The notes beneath the pieces are model-generated. The model ran no database searches, was not told the DNA's origin, and saw nothing but the letters and a program-made list of their open reading frames with translations. A program made the position numbers and the translations under genes. Positions 25,428 through 38,943 of a stretch of 64,000 bases of DNA are shown here, piece after piece (within the stretch, counting starts at the first letter, position 1; each line of letters begins with the position of its first letter). The stretch lies in contig JAJEIO010000049.1 of assembly GCA_022827835.1 (NCBI GenBank), forward strand, positions 1 to 64,000, given 5' to 3'. The DNA is from Candidatus Latescibacterota bacterium. GTDB lineage: Bacteria > Latescibacterota > UBA2968 > UBA8231.

Positions 25428-26081
25428 CTAGCCCACTAGTTCGGCCGTGCCCCAAGTGCTCGGATCGCGCTCTACGCCCATGTCCGAGATCGACGACCAA
25501 GACTGGGTGCCGTGCTGTGAGTCGTGCAACAGGTATGCAAACCCCACCCGGCTGAACTCTCGCGGCGCAAAACCATTGAGACCTGCGGCCGGCAGTTTGA
25601 TCTCTAGCTGATAGCTCCGCTTGAGCCGACGCAGGCCGGTCTGAATCGAGTCTTCCGGGCAGGGCGGTGCCTGCTCGCGGGCGTCCTCAATGGAGGTTTG
25701 GCGAGCGATGGGTTGCTTGCCGTCCTTGCCGCTGCCGCCGGGCAAAACGTAAAACCGATGGCAGAAGCGGTTGGCGCGGTGCTCTTTGACGTCGCGGGTG
25801 TCGATGAACAGTTCGAGGCTGTCGCCGTCAGCAGGTTGGAGCGGATTGAGCTTGTAGGTCGTCTTGCTCTTGACCTCGCAGGCAAAATACAGGCCGCTGT
25901 CGTCGTAAGCCATATAGACCGAGGCAAAGGGCTGGTGGCCATCGACGGCCATCAGGTCGGGCACGCGCTCGGCGTCGTCCCAATCTCGTAGGTTGCCATC
26001 GATTTTGGGCGGCTTTTCCCGCCTCGGACAGCGAAAGGAAAACTCGAAAAAGGCGCGTTGGGGCAGGTGCAACTCGCTCAT
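25428..26081 (-). CDS. CBM9-like carbohydrate-binding domain protein
   Basis: 217 residues from the ATG at 26081, two bases after the uvrA stop. The CBM9-type beta-sandwich is visible, with 'PPKIDGNLRDWDDAERVPDL', 'ASVYMAYDDSGLYFACEVK', 'ADGDSLELFIDTRDVKEHR' and 'LEIKLPAAGLNGFAP', plus 'RVGFAYLLHDSQHGTQSWS'. No signal peptide or catalytic domain is attached. The family binds sugars, but stand-alone cytoplasmic versions have no known role. Coupling to uvrA is probably positional rather than functional. Confidence 0.75.
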   Translation of the reverse strand: MSELHLPQRAFFEFSFRCPRREKPPKIDGNLRDWDDAERVPDLMAVDGHQPFASVYMAYDDSGLYFACEVKSKTTYKLNPLQPADGDSLELFIDTRDVKEHRANRFCHRFYVLPGGSGKDGKQPIARQTSIEDAREQAPPCPEDSIQTGLRRLKRSYQLEIKLPAAGLNGFAPREFSRVGFAYLLHDSQHGTQSWSSISDMGVERDPSTWGTAELVG

Positions 26082-26083
26082 GC

Positions 26084-31747
<5,664 letters not shown>

Positions 31748-31936
31748 GACTCGTGTAGGCGCGAGGGGCGGGAAAAAGGAATCCAAAAATATACTATACG
31801 AATGTGCAGCGGGCAAGCGGAGGGGTACAGAATGTAGCGAAGGGATTTTGGCGATGCGTTGAGGGAGTAGGGCGTAGGTGGTGACGGAAACGTTGACGAA
31901 CCGCTAAACTCCTGCAAGCACTCTCTACGCCGTTGC

Positions 31937-31965
31937 TTGACGGCCCTTTTTCATCTGCGTATAAT
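31937..31965 (+). promoter_or_regulatory. Strong sigma-70 promoter for the 32022-34135 genes
   Basis: TTGACG (31937-31942), a 17-base spacer and a perfect TATAAT (31960-31965), 56 bases before the ATG at 32022, which itself follows GAGGAG. Confidence 0.8.
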
Positions 31966-32021
31966 GACCGCTCGGTAATTCAGTAAAATCAATTGTTTAT
32001 CACCCAAGAGGAGTTGCGAAA

Positions 32022-32822
32022 ATGATTCATTTAGGGGCCAATTCGGTGCTCTTTGCAGGATTCGATCTGGAAACGGCGATGCGCCATATCCACCTTGCTG
32101 GCTACGATGGCGTCGAGCTTTCGGCGATCAAGGGCATGTGCGAACACTTGGAGTTGGACAACTGGCAGGCGCAGGCCAACCAGATCAAAGAGCTGGCGGA
32201 AAAATACGAGCTAAAATTGCTGGCCATGGAAGAAGCCGCGCTCGACGAAGAGCGGCTGATGCTGGCGTTTGCGGCTGGCGCTGAGATTGGCATTCCCGTC
32301 GTCAACGTTGGCCCGGGGGGCAAAAGCGATGTGGAGGAAGATTTTGACCGGCAGGTCGCGCTGCTGGGCAAGATGGCCGATAGGGCGCACGAACACGGCG
32401 TGACGCTGTGTGCTAAGGCACATGTGGGGCAGTGCATTTACGACACGCCGACCACGTTGCGAGCGATGGAGCGGATCGATTCGCCGGGGTTTGGGGTGGA
32501 TATGGATCCGAGCCACATCCATCGGGCGGGGGAGAATACGGTAGAGGCGCTGGCGGCGGTTATCTCGCGGGTCAAGCACGTGCACATCCGGGATTGCGCT
32601 GTGGCAGAAGGCGGGCCGGGTGCGCCGGAGTTGCAGGCGTGTGGGCGGGGCAACATCGATTTGTTCGGATATGTCAAGGTGCTGCACGAATCGGGGCTAG
32701 ACGTGGCGGCCAACTTGGAAGTGATTGGTGCCAAGGAGTACGACTTGGGGCAGGTGGCGACGATTGCCGCGGAGAGCCGGGGGTATTTGAACGCCTGCTT
32801 GCGGGCTTGCGGTGCCCGTTAG
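32022..32822 (+). CDS. Sugar phosphate isomerase/epimerase-like TIM-barrel protein
   Basis: 266 residues. The AP-endonuclease-2/xylose-isomerase-like barrel is shown by 'AGYDGVELSAIKGM', 'LLAMEEAALDEER', 'VTLCAKAHVGQCIYD', 'GFGVDMDPSHIHRAGEN' and 'VKHVHIRDCAVAEGGPG', with metal-binding E, H, D and H residues in the usual strands. Relatives act on inositol derivatives, hydroxypyruvate or tagatose-type sugars; the substrate is not readable. GAGGAG nine bases before the ATG. Overlaps the next gene by 11 bases. Confidence 0.8.
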   Translation: MIHLGANSVLFAGFDLETAMRHIHLAGYDGVELSAIKGMCEHLELDNWQAQANQIKELAEKYELKLLAMEEAALDEERLMLAFAAGAEIGIPVVNVGPGGKSDVEEDFDRQVALLGKMADRAHEHGVTLCAKAHVGQCIYDTPTTLRAMERIDSPGFGVDMDPSHIHRAGENTVEALAAVISRVKHVHIRDCAVAEGGPGAPELQACGRGNIDLFGYVKVLHESGLDVAANLEVIGAKEYDLGQVATIAAESRGYLNACLRACGAR

Positions 32823-33363
32823 TCGCGCCTTCGTCGCCCTCCGGGTGCCAGCGGAGCTAGGGAAACTGAGCGATGCAATGCGACCGTTGTGGCCGGCGCA
32901 GGGTGTGAGTTGGGTGCGGCCGGAGAATCTCCATTTGACGCTGCGCTTTCTCGGCGCGGCTGAGGACGCGCAAATCGCTGCGCTGCGGGAAGGACTGACG
33001 GCGGTTGCCGCGCGGCATGAAGCGTTTACTGCAACTGTAGAGCGAAGCGGATGCTTTCCCAATCGCCGACGGCCGAAGGTTATTTGGGCTGGCGTGGCGG
33101 ATGCGGACGGACGGTTGGGTGCGTTGCAACGGGATGTTGAAGAAGTCGTGTGTGCTGCGGGTTGGGAGCCGGAGGAACGGGACTTTCGTCCGCACGTGAC
33201 GCTGGGTCGGGTGCGGGCGAGGGTGCGTTCGCCGAGAAGCAAGCAGAGTGGCGAGTTGCCTCGGTTGCAGGTTCCGGTGGAGGCGGTGGAGTTGATTGAA
33301 AGCATCCTCAAGCCGACCGGAGCCGAGTATCGGACCTTGCACCGAGTGATGCTTACATCGTAA
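32812..33363 (+). CDS. thpR: RNA 2',3'-cyclic phosphodiesterase (2'-5' RNA ligase family)
   Basis: 183 residues from a GTG at 32812. Two HxTx catalytic motifs are present: 'ENLHLTLRFLG' and 'FRPHVTLGRVR'. The ThpR N-terminus 'SRAFVALRVPAEL' and the 'PKVIWAGV' strand also fit. The enzyme hydrolyses 2',3'-cyclic phosphates on RNA ends, possibly on tRNA fragments. Start overlaps the upstream isomerase-like gene. Confidence 0.9.
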   Translation: MPVSRAFVALRVPAELGKLSDAMRPLWPAQGVSWVRPENLHLTLRFLGAAEDAQIAALREGLTAVAARHEAFTATVERSGCFPNRRRPKVIWAGVADADGRLGALQRDVEEVVCAAGWEPEERDFRPHVTLGRVRARVRSPRSKQSGELPRLQVPVEAVELIESILKPTGAEYRTLHRVMLTS

Positions 33364-33373
33364 AGGAACTTAT

Positions 33374-34135
33374 ATGCCCGGCAGACCTTACATTCTCGCC
33401 GAGACCAATTGGCAGACCGTAGAGCATACCCCGTACGAGGTGGCGATCCTTCCGTGGGGGGCGACGGAAGCGCACAATTACCACCTGCCTTATTCGACCG
33501 ACGTGGTGCAGTGCGACGAGATCGTCGCGGCTGCGGCCGGCATCGCTTGGGAGCAGGACGCCAAGGTCATCGTCTTGCCGACCGTGCCCTTTGGCGTCAA
33601 CACCGGCCAGCTCGACATCAAGTTAGACCTCAATCTCAATCCCTCGACTCAGTTCGCTGTCCTGCAAGACTTGGTCGAAGCGCTCGCCCATCAGGGCATT
33701 CCCAAACTGCTCATTGTGAACGGCCACGGCGGCAACGACTTCAAACAGATGGTGCGAGAGTTGTTGCCGCGCTATGCGATGTTTATTTGCTGCATGGATT
33801 GGTACCGCATTGCCGATCAGGAGCTTTTTGCGGAGGGCGGCGACCATGCAAACGAAATGGAAACCAGTCTCATGCAATACTTGCGGCCGGATTGGGTGCT
33901 GCCCCTATCGGAGGCGGGCAGTGGCCGCGAGCACAAGTTTAAGATGGCCGCGCTGCGGGAAGGCTGGGTCTGGACCCAGCGCGACTGGACGCAGGCGACC
34001 GACGACACGGGCATCGGCGACCCGCGCCAAGCTACCCCGGAAAAGGGCCGCCGCTGCTTGAAGCAAGTGGCAGCGCAACTCGCCGAGTTTTTGGTCGAAC
34101 TGGCCGCCGCTGATCTAGACGACCTCTACGAATAA
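33374..34135 (+). CDS. Creatininase family protein
   Basis: 253 residues; AAAGGAA precedes the ATG. Family metal site residues are 'ILPWGATEAHNYHLPYSTD' (E, H, D), 'LLIVNGHGGNDF' and the Glu in 'GGDHANEMETSLM'. Relatives include creatinine amidohydrolase and amidases of pyrroloquinoline or mycofactocin pathways; substrate unknown. A second, more distant member is at 51772. The next gene starts two bases after this stop. Confidence 0.85.
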   Translation: MPGRPYILAETNWQTVEHTPYEVAILPWGATEAHNYHLPYSTDVVQCDEIVAAAAGIAWEQDAKVIVLPTVPFGVNTGQLDIKLDLNLNPSTQFAVLQDLVEALAHQGIPKLLIVNGHGGNDFKQMVRELLPRYAMFICCMDWYRIADQELFAEGGDHANEMETSLMQYLRPDWVLPLSEAGSGREHKFKMAALREGWVWTQRDWTQATDDTGIGDPRQATPEKGRRCLKQVAAQLAEFLVELAAADLDDLYE

Positions 34136-34137
34136 CC

Positions 34138-35196
34138 GTGAAGTTCTACGCGTTCGTCGCCCCTGGGCTAGAGGAGATCGCCCAACGAGAAATCACAGCT
34201 CGCTTGGGAGCCGAGCAGCAGGGCAAGCAGCGCGGCGTGGTGTTCTTTGCGACGGATGCTCCACCGCAAGATTTGCTCGAATTGGGGACGACCGAGGATG
34301 TGTTTGCGCTGGTGGTGCGCGGTAGGGTGGAAACGTCGCGCGAGGGTTTGGCACAGGCCGGCGCACTCGTTGCGGAGTCGCCGCTTTTTGAGGAGGCTGT
34401 GGGTGCGCATCGCCGCGCTCGCCCCAAGCGGATCAAGCGCATTACCTACCGAATCGTGGCCCAGCGTCGCGGCGGGCAGCAGCGCTATGTGCGCCAAGAG
34501 ATGCGCCGCGCCTTGCAGCGGGCCGTGGCGTGGCGCTTCCCGCGCTGGAAGCACATGGCCGAGAAAGCGCTGTTGGAGGTGTGGAGTTTGGAGACCAAAG
34601 GCGAGTTGATCTGCGGGGTGCGCCTTTCCGACGAGACCATGCGTCACCGCACCTACAAGGTCGCGCAAGTGGAGGCTTCGCTGCGGCCGACGGTGGCGCG
34701 GGCCTTGGTAATGCTATCCGAGCCAGCGGACGGCGACGTTTTCCTCGACCCCATGTGCGGGGCTGGAACCATCCTCATCGAGCGGGGGATGCACGGTCGC
34801 TACGCCCAGCTTTTGGGCGGCGACATTCGCTCGGACGCGGTGGCTGCCACCCGCACGAACGTCGGGCCGCGCTACAAGCCAATTGAGATTCGCCAATGGG
34901 ATGCGCGGGATTTGCCCTTGGACGAAGGCAGCGTCGATCAGGTGGTGTGCAACCTGCCCTTTGGCAAAAAGATCGGCGCGCCGCAAGCGCTGCGTTCGCT
35001 CTACGAGGGTTTTGCCAGCGAGGTGGCAAGGGTGCTGAAGGCTGGTGGAGTGGCCGTGTGTTTGACTAGCGAACGCACTTTGTTGGCAGAAGCATTCGGC
35101 GCGTGGCCAGATTTGTACATGGAGCGCGTGTTCCCGGTCGAGGTGCTGGGGCAAAAGGCGTTTTGTTGTAAATTGAAAAAGCTCACTGGGTATTAG
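34138..35196 (+). CDS. THUMP-domain RNA methyltransferase (UPF0020 family)
   Basis: 352 residues from a GTG, two bases after the creatininase stop. The N-terminus 'FVAPGLEEIAQREI' and about 150 following residues are a THUMP RNA-binding domain. The methyltransferase half has the SAM loop 'VFLDPMCGAGTILIERG' and the catalytic 'DQVVCNLPFGKKIG', an N-L-P-F variant of N-P-P-Y typical of Trm14/RlmL-N type N2-guanine methyltransferases. Likely target is tRNA or rRNA guanosine. Confidence 0.85.
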   Translation: MKFYAFVAPGLEEIAQREITARLGAEQQGKQRGVVFFATDAPPQDLLELGTTEDVFALVVRGRVETSREGLAQAGALVAESPLFEEAVGAHRRARPKRIKRITYRIVAQRRGGQQRYVRQEMRRALQRAVAWRFPRWKHMAEKALLEVWSLETKGELICGVRLSDETMRHRTYKVAQVEASLRPTVARALVMLSEPADGDVFLDPMCGAGTILIERGMHGRYAQLLGGDIRSDAVAATRTNVGPRYKPIEIRQWDARDLPLDEGSVDQVVCNLPFGKKIGAPQALRSLYEGFASEVARVLKAGGVAVCLTSERTLLAEAFGAWPDLYMERVFPVEVLGQKAFCCKLKKLTGY

Positions 35197-35242
35197 ATTG
35201 GTGAATGAGACATTTCATTAAACAATCATAAAGGAGATTGTC

Positions 35243-36031
35243 ATGGCTGATTTTACAGGTCAAGTAGTTATCGTCACCGGCGGTGCCCAAGGCATTGGCG
35301 GGGGGATTTCGCGGGCGTTCGCGGGCGCAGGGGCGCAGGTCGCCGTGTTGGACATAGACGCGGAGGTTGGCGCGGCCTTGGCCGAGGAAGAGAGTCAGAT
35401 TCGCTTTTTTGAGGCCGATGTGGCCAGCGACGAAGTTTGCGCCCAGACTGTGGGGCAGATCATCGAGGATTGGGGTCGTGTTGACGTGTTGTGTAACAAC
35501 GTCGGCATCCAGCCCGTGCCCAGCTATAAGCTGGCTCACGAGCTGCCGGTAGAGATGTGGGACCGGATTATTGACGTCAATCTGAAGAGCTTCTTCCTGA
35601 TGGCTAGGCACTGTCTGCCGCAGATGATGGAGCAGCACAAGGGAGTCATCATCAACACGGCCAGCGTCCAGGGCTTGCAGTCGGCGTCGATGGTTTCGGC
35701 TTATGCTGCTAGCAAGGGCGGGATTATTTCTATGACGCGGCAGCTTGCGCTCGACTACGCCAAGTATGGAATTCGGGTTTTAGCGGTCAATCCAGGGGGC
35801 ATTCAGACGCCGTTAGTCGATGAAGTGATCGAGGCGTTCGGCCACGAGCGCGAGCAATTCTTCAAGGATTACGCCAAGCTCCATCCGATTGGCCGCTATG
35901 GGCAGCCGGAAGACATTGCCAATGCCATGTTGTTCTTGGCTAGCGACAAGGCGTCGTTTATGACTGGCGAGAATGTCTGCGTCGATGGGGGGCTGATGGC
36001 TAAGGGGGCGTGGGCTGAGGTTGAGGAGTGA
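35243..36031 (+). CDS. Short-chain dehydrogenase/reductase (SDR)
   Basis: 262 residues; AAGGAG lies ahead of the ATG. Classical SDR features are all present: 'VIVTGGAQGIGGGI' (NAD(P) loop), 'DVASDEV', 'LCNNVGIQP' (NNAG variant), 'IINTASVQG' (Ser), 'YAASKGG' (Y-x-x-x-K) and 'AVNPGGIQTPL'. The acidic 'DIDAE' after strand 2 favours NAD. Substrate unknown. Confidence 0.9.
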   Translation: MADFTGQVVIVTGGAQGIGGGISRAFAGAGAQVAVLDIDAEVGAALAEEESQIRFFEADVASDEVCAQTVGQIIEDWGRVDVLCNNVGIQPVPSYKLAHELPVEMWDRIIDVNLKSFFLMARHCLPQMMEQHKGVIINTASVQGLQSASMVSAYAASKGGIISMTRQLALDYAKYGIRVLAVNPGGIQTPLVDEVIEAFGHEREQFFKDYAKLHPIGRYGQPEDIANAMLFLASDKASFMTGENVCVDGGLMAKGAWAEVEE

Positions 36032-36043
36032 GGACGAGGGGCG

Positions 36044-36373
36044 CTAGACTGCGACGACCCGCTGGTGTCCCTTCGCGTTCTTCGTTGGCGTAATGCGAAT
36101 TTCGACATTGCGATTGAGCTGGTTCAGAAATGCGAACAGTCGTTCCACGCTGAAGCGGTTAAAGTCTCCGGTCTTCAGGCGCGACACATCCGCCTGATCG
36201 ACGCCGAGGAGTTCTCCAGCTTTTGCCTGCGTCAGTTTCCGTCTCGCGATAATGCGGTAGATTTCAACGGCGAGATCGGCCTTTAATAATTCGCGTTCCG
36301 CTTCTGCCTCGGGGAATCCAATATCCTTGAACACATTCCCAGAGCTTCGCTCAAATCGGATATTTTCAGTCAT
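36044..36373 (-). CDS. XRE/HigA-type helix-turn-helix protein
   Basis: 109 residues. The HTH is 'IIARRKLTQAKAGELLGVDQ' with 'ADVSRLKTGDFNRFSVERL', and the C-terminal strand 'NRNVEIRITPTKNAKGHQR' is typical of antitoxin-like XRE regulators that pair with Gp49/HigB-type toxins. No toxin gene is adjacent; only a small overlapping frame (36366-36545) precedes it. It may be an orphan antitoxin at the edge of the accessory island. Convergent with the SDR gene. Confidence 0.75.
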   Translation of the reverse strand: MTENIRFERSSGNVFKDIGFPEAEAERELLKADLAVEIYRIIARRKLTQAKAGELLGVDQADVSRLKTGDFNRFSVERLFAFLNQLNRNVEIRITPTKNAKGHQRVVAV

Positions 36374-36545
36374 TTTCTGCCTCCATCGCTCGTATCCTGT
36401 TCAGTCGCTGTCGAATCAAGTCGATCTCTTTTTTCGAAGTGCTGCCGCCACGAGTGGACTTGTTGACAGGGTTCGGGTGATCTGACACGTTAGGCATAAC
36501 AGGCCGCTTGGACGAGTGGACATCGGTAGAGGGAACAAAACCCAT
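36366..36545 (-). CDS. Possible small protein overlapping the XRE gene
   Basis: 59 codons from the ATG at 36545, or 43 from the ATG at 36497. The C-terminal part 'TSKKEIDLIRQRLNRIRAME' is basic and helical, and its stop overlaps the XRE start by 8 bases, suggesting coupling. No family recognised, and it is divergent from the zinc-ribbon gene at 36594. It could be a vestige of a toxin gene. Confidence 0.3.
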   Translation of the reverse strand: MGFVPSTDVHSSKRPVMPNVSDHPNPVNKSTRGGSTSKKEIDLIRQRLNRIRAMEAEND

Positions 36546-36593
36546 TAAACCCTGACACTGAAAATTGGGAGTCTCACTTCTGAAAAAACTATT

Positions 36594-37400
36594 ATGAAAC
36601 AGCTTACCGATTCGAACATTAAAGAATTCTTGGAAAACGACCCCTTGTACGTCTGGCAAGAATTCGAGAAGCCCGCCAATCTCATTGACCTTCAGATTAG
36701 AGAAATCGATGCGTTCTGCGAAAAATGTGAACAATCTAGGCCGTTCCAAGCCTTTAGATCAACAAGTGCCGGTCCTGCTCCTGGCGCGACAATCCAATAT
36801 CTAGAGACTGGAACCTCGCACTTAGAATTCACATGCGTCTCATGCAGAAAATCTAGGCGCGAGTACCATGTTGAGCAGATAGTCGATGGAGAGACAATGC
36901 GACTCCAGAAATACGGCGAGTTACCCAAAAAGCAACTTGAAAGGAGTCCCGTTCTGCAGCGGTTCTTGGAGGATGATCTAGAGAATTACGAAAAGGCCGT
37001 TGTCTGTCTTTCTCATGAGTACGGGGTTGCTGCTTTCGCTTACTTCAGAAGGATCGTCGAAAACAACATAAATAAGCTTCTTGACCTAGTTCAGGAAGAT
37101 GCACAATCCTCAAGCGCAAATACTAAACTCATTGAACTTGATAAACTCCGGAAAAATTCTCCGATGGGTGATAAGATCAAGATTGCAAATCACGCCTTGC
37201 CAGAATACCTAAATCCTAGTGACCAAAATCCGCTCGGTAGGCTCTATAAAGTACTGAGCGAGGGCGTTCATGAATTTTCTGAAGAAGAGTGTTTGAACAA
37301 AGCTAAGGCAACGAGCGAGTGTCTTGCTTACCTAGTCGGCGAACTGACTTCACGAAAGAAGCATCGTGATCGATTCAAGAGTATGATCGGGGGGCTTTGA
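36594..37400 (+). CDS. Zinc-ribbon, DUF4145-like protein of unknown function
   Basis: 268 residues. Cysteine pairs 'FCEKCEQSR' and 'FTCVSCRKSRR' about 40 residues apart form a probable zinc ribbon (41-90). The C-terminal half is helical, with 'EYGVAAFAYFRRIVENNINK' and 'YKVLSEGVHEFSEEECL', the layout of DUF4145-type proteins often found beside defence or mobile genes. More A+T-rich than the flanking housekeeping genes. The following DUF5678 gene begins five bases later. Confidence 0.55.
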   Translation: MKQLTDSNIKEFLENDPLYVWQEFEKPANLIDLQIREIDAFCEKCEQSRPFQAFRSTSAGPAPGATIQYLETGTSHLEFTCVSCRKSRREYHVEQIVDGETMRLQKYGELPKKQLERSPVLQRFLEDDLENYEKAVVCLSHEYGVAAFAYFRRIVENNINKLLDLVQEDAQSSSANTKLIELDKLRKNSPMGDKIKIANHALPEYLNPSDQNPLGRLYKVLSEGVHEFSEEECLNKAKATSECLAYLVGELTSRKKHRDRFKSMIGGL

Positions 37401-37404
37401 GACC

Positions 37405-37689
37405 ATGGACAAGGACTATGTAGAGGAGATCATTGAGGGATTGGGTGGTGCCAAAGTCTTGATGGATGAAATGGACGAGTATCACCAAATCGTCGCTCGC
37501 ATGAGAAAGGAGTACCCTAGCCTAGTGGAGCGTCACCCCGACAAGTGGGTGGCAATGGGGAAGGATGGAGTCCTAGCCGTAGGCGACTCCATAGATGAGG
37601 TGCTCAAGGAGGTCGAGGGCCGGGGGCTACACGGGACGGACGTAGTTGTCGAGTTCTTAGACACAGATCCTCCCCTGCTAATCCTATGA
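37405..37689 (+). CDS. DUF5678-like small protein
   Basis: 94 residues. The segment 'LVERHPDKWVAMGKDGVLAV' followed by 'GDSIDEVLKEVEGRG' matches the small DUF5678 family, whose members usually sit just upstream of a retropepsin-like aspartic protease gene, as here (4-base overlap with 37686). Role unknown. Confidence 0.65.
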   Translation: MDKDYVEEIIEGLGGAKVLMDEMDEYHQIVARMRKEYPSLVERHPDKWVAMGKDGVLAVGDSIDEVLKEVEGRGLHGTDVVVEFLDTDPPLLIL

Positions 37690-38121
37690 TCATCGGCGAG
37701 TTTGATGACCGGGGACGACCGTACGTTGAGGGCCGCGTTATCATCCCACGCCTAAATATCAATGAGATCGTAACGTTTCTGTTGGACACGGGAGCTGATG
37801 GAACGTGCCTACCCACGAGATGCCCGAAGGGCGCGTATGCCCTTCAATCAGCTTGGGAACAGGACAATTTCTAGAGGCATAGGCGGTAGTTCCCCTTACT
37901 TTCGCGAATCAGCGGTCCTCGCTTTTGCCGATAAGCCGCAGACGAGACTCTATATCTATAGACTAGATTTGGCCATCGCCGAATCGCATGAGAGCAATGA
38001 GGGATTGCCTTCGCTGCTGGGGCGGGACGTCATCAATCACTGGTATATGCAGTATGACCCGGCGAACGCCAGACTTGAATGCACCGTCCGGTACGCCGAC
38101 CACACTCTGGACGCCACCTGA
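37686..38121 (+). pseudogene. Frameshifted clan AA (retropepsin-like) aspartic protease
   Basis: The first frame reads 'VTFLLDTGADGTCLP' (the catalytic D-T-G-A) and then runs into a stop after 62 codons. The matching C-terminal part continues in the +1 frame from about 37815: 'FNQLGNRTISRGIGGSSP' ... 'LPSLLGRDVINHWYMQYD', with the second hydrophobic-hydrophobic-G-R-D signature. A single-base insertion near 37805-37830 explains this. It could be a sequencing error, a dead gene, or programmed +1 shifting at 'CTACCCACG'. Confidence 0.65.
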
Positions 38122-38136
38122 CCCTCGGTTTGATCT

Positions 38137-38244
38137 TCAGTGAGAAATAGCCAATTCGACTCCAGTCAGTAGCACTTGCTCTCGGCGATCTTCTTGCCCC
38201 GCCACTAGCCGCACGACGATCTCGTTCGCGCCCTGTCGCAAGCG
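38137..38244 (-). pseudogene. Relic C-terminus of a paralogue of the 40268-41845 gene
   Basis: About 108 bases on the minus strand are highly similar to the 3' end of the gene at 40268, encoding 'DRREQVLLTGVELAISH' and stopping at the same place. Similarity ends abruptly near 38241, where a fragment of a different gene begins on the opposite strand. It is a duplicated or recombined gene tail that marks one edge of the island. Confidence 0.75.
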
Positions 38245-38473
38245 CTCCCTATGGGACGAAGAGGAACGCCGCCACCTCCGCGCCCGACTCGACGCGCTCT
38301 ACTTCTACCTCTACGGCCTGTCGCGAGACGACGCCGAATACGTCCTCGACACCTTCCCCATCGTCCGCCGCGAAGACGAAGCCGCCTTCGGAACATACCG
38401 CACCCGCGATATGATGCTGGCGTATATGAATGCGCTGGCCGCGGGGGATACGGAAGCGGCGGTGGCGGTGTAG
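38243..38473 (+). pseudogene. C-terminal fragment of a large DNA methylase/restriction-type protein
   Basis: The open frame to TAG 38471-38473 reads 'LRARLDALYFYLYGLSRDDA', 'YVLDTFPIVRREDEAAFG' and 'RTRDMMLAYMNALAAGDTE'. This is the characteristic tail of Eco57I-type or PglX/DrmMI-like class I methylases in R-M, BREX and DISARM systems. No start or catalytic part is present, and the left side is joined directly to the relic at 38137. It is evidence that a defence locus once existed here or was brought in broken. Confidence 0.65.
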
Positions 38474-38516
38474 ATTGGCGAAGTGCGACGATATTTACTG
38501 CACCGGACATACTATC

Positions 38517-38545
38517 TTGACATAATATAACAAGTTTGTTATGCT
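38517..38545 (+). promoter_or_regulatory. Promoter and palindromic operator of the higBA pair
   Basis: TTGACA (38517-38522), a 17-base spacer and TATGCT (38540-38545). The palindrome ATAACAA-GT-TTGTTAT (38527-38542) overlaps spacer and -10, a natural site for repression by the antitoxin. The toxin ATG is only seven bases after the -10, so the mRNA would be leaderless or nearly so. Confidence 0.75.
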
Positions 38546-38551
38546 GTCAGA

Positions 38552-38932
38552 ATGGAATGGGAGACTGCATACTACGACGCAAGAGTGCAACAAGACCTCT
38601 TGTGTCTCCCGCAAGGACTTCAGGTGCGATACGACCACCTAACTTCAATGATGGAAGAATTTGGCCCCAATCTCGGGATGCCGCACACGCGAGCACTAGG
38701 TGACGGTTTGTTTGTGCTCAGGCTGAAAGCCAAAGAGGGTATCGGTCGTGTGTTCTTCTGCACGATTACTTCATCTGCTTCATCCACAAGCTCAAGGCTC
38801 CGAATCAGCACAGGTGTCAACAGAAAAATTGTGATGCTCCACAGCTTCGTGAAGAAGTCTCAAAAGACACCCAAGAAAGAGCTTGAAACTGCGAGAAAAC
38901 GACTGTCAGAACTCAGGGCTTCTCAAAATTAG
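38552..38932 (+). CDS. higB: HigB/Gp49-like (DUF891) toxin
   Basis: 126 residues. Family parts are 'HTRALGDGLFVLRLKAKEG', 'GRVFFC' and 'MLHSFVKKSQKTPKKEL', followed by a basic helix. RelE-superfamily toxins of this type cleave mRNA on the ribosome. About 18 residues (roughly 73-91, Ser/Thr-rich) interrupt the usually direct step from the 'VFFCT' strand to the 'IVMLHSF' strand, an unusual insertion. There is no Shine-Dalgarno; translation probably starts at the mRNA 5' end. The antitoxin gene follows 11 bases later. Confidence 0.8.
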   Translation: MEWETAYYDARVQQDLLCLPQGLQVRYDHLTSMMEEFGPNLGMPHTRALGDGLFVLRLKAKEGIGRVFFCTITSSASSTSSRLRISTGVNRKIVMLHSFVKKSQKTPKKELETARKRLSELRASQN

Positions 38933-38943
38933 GAGGAATTAAG

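Noticed and set aside
36470..36500. GTTAGGCATAAC and a TAACG...CGAACC string resembling attC cores
   Set aside because: No matching second half within 120 bases. The strings overlap the small frame upstream of the XRE gene, and the flanking genes do not behave as cassettes.
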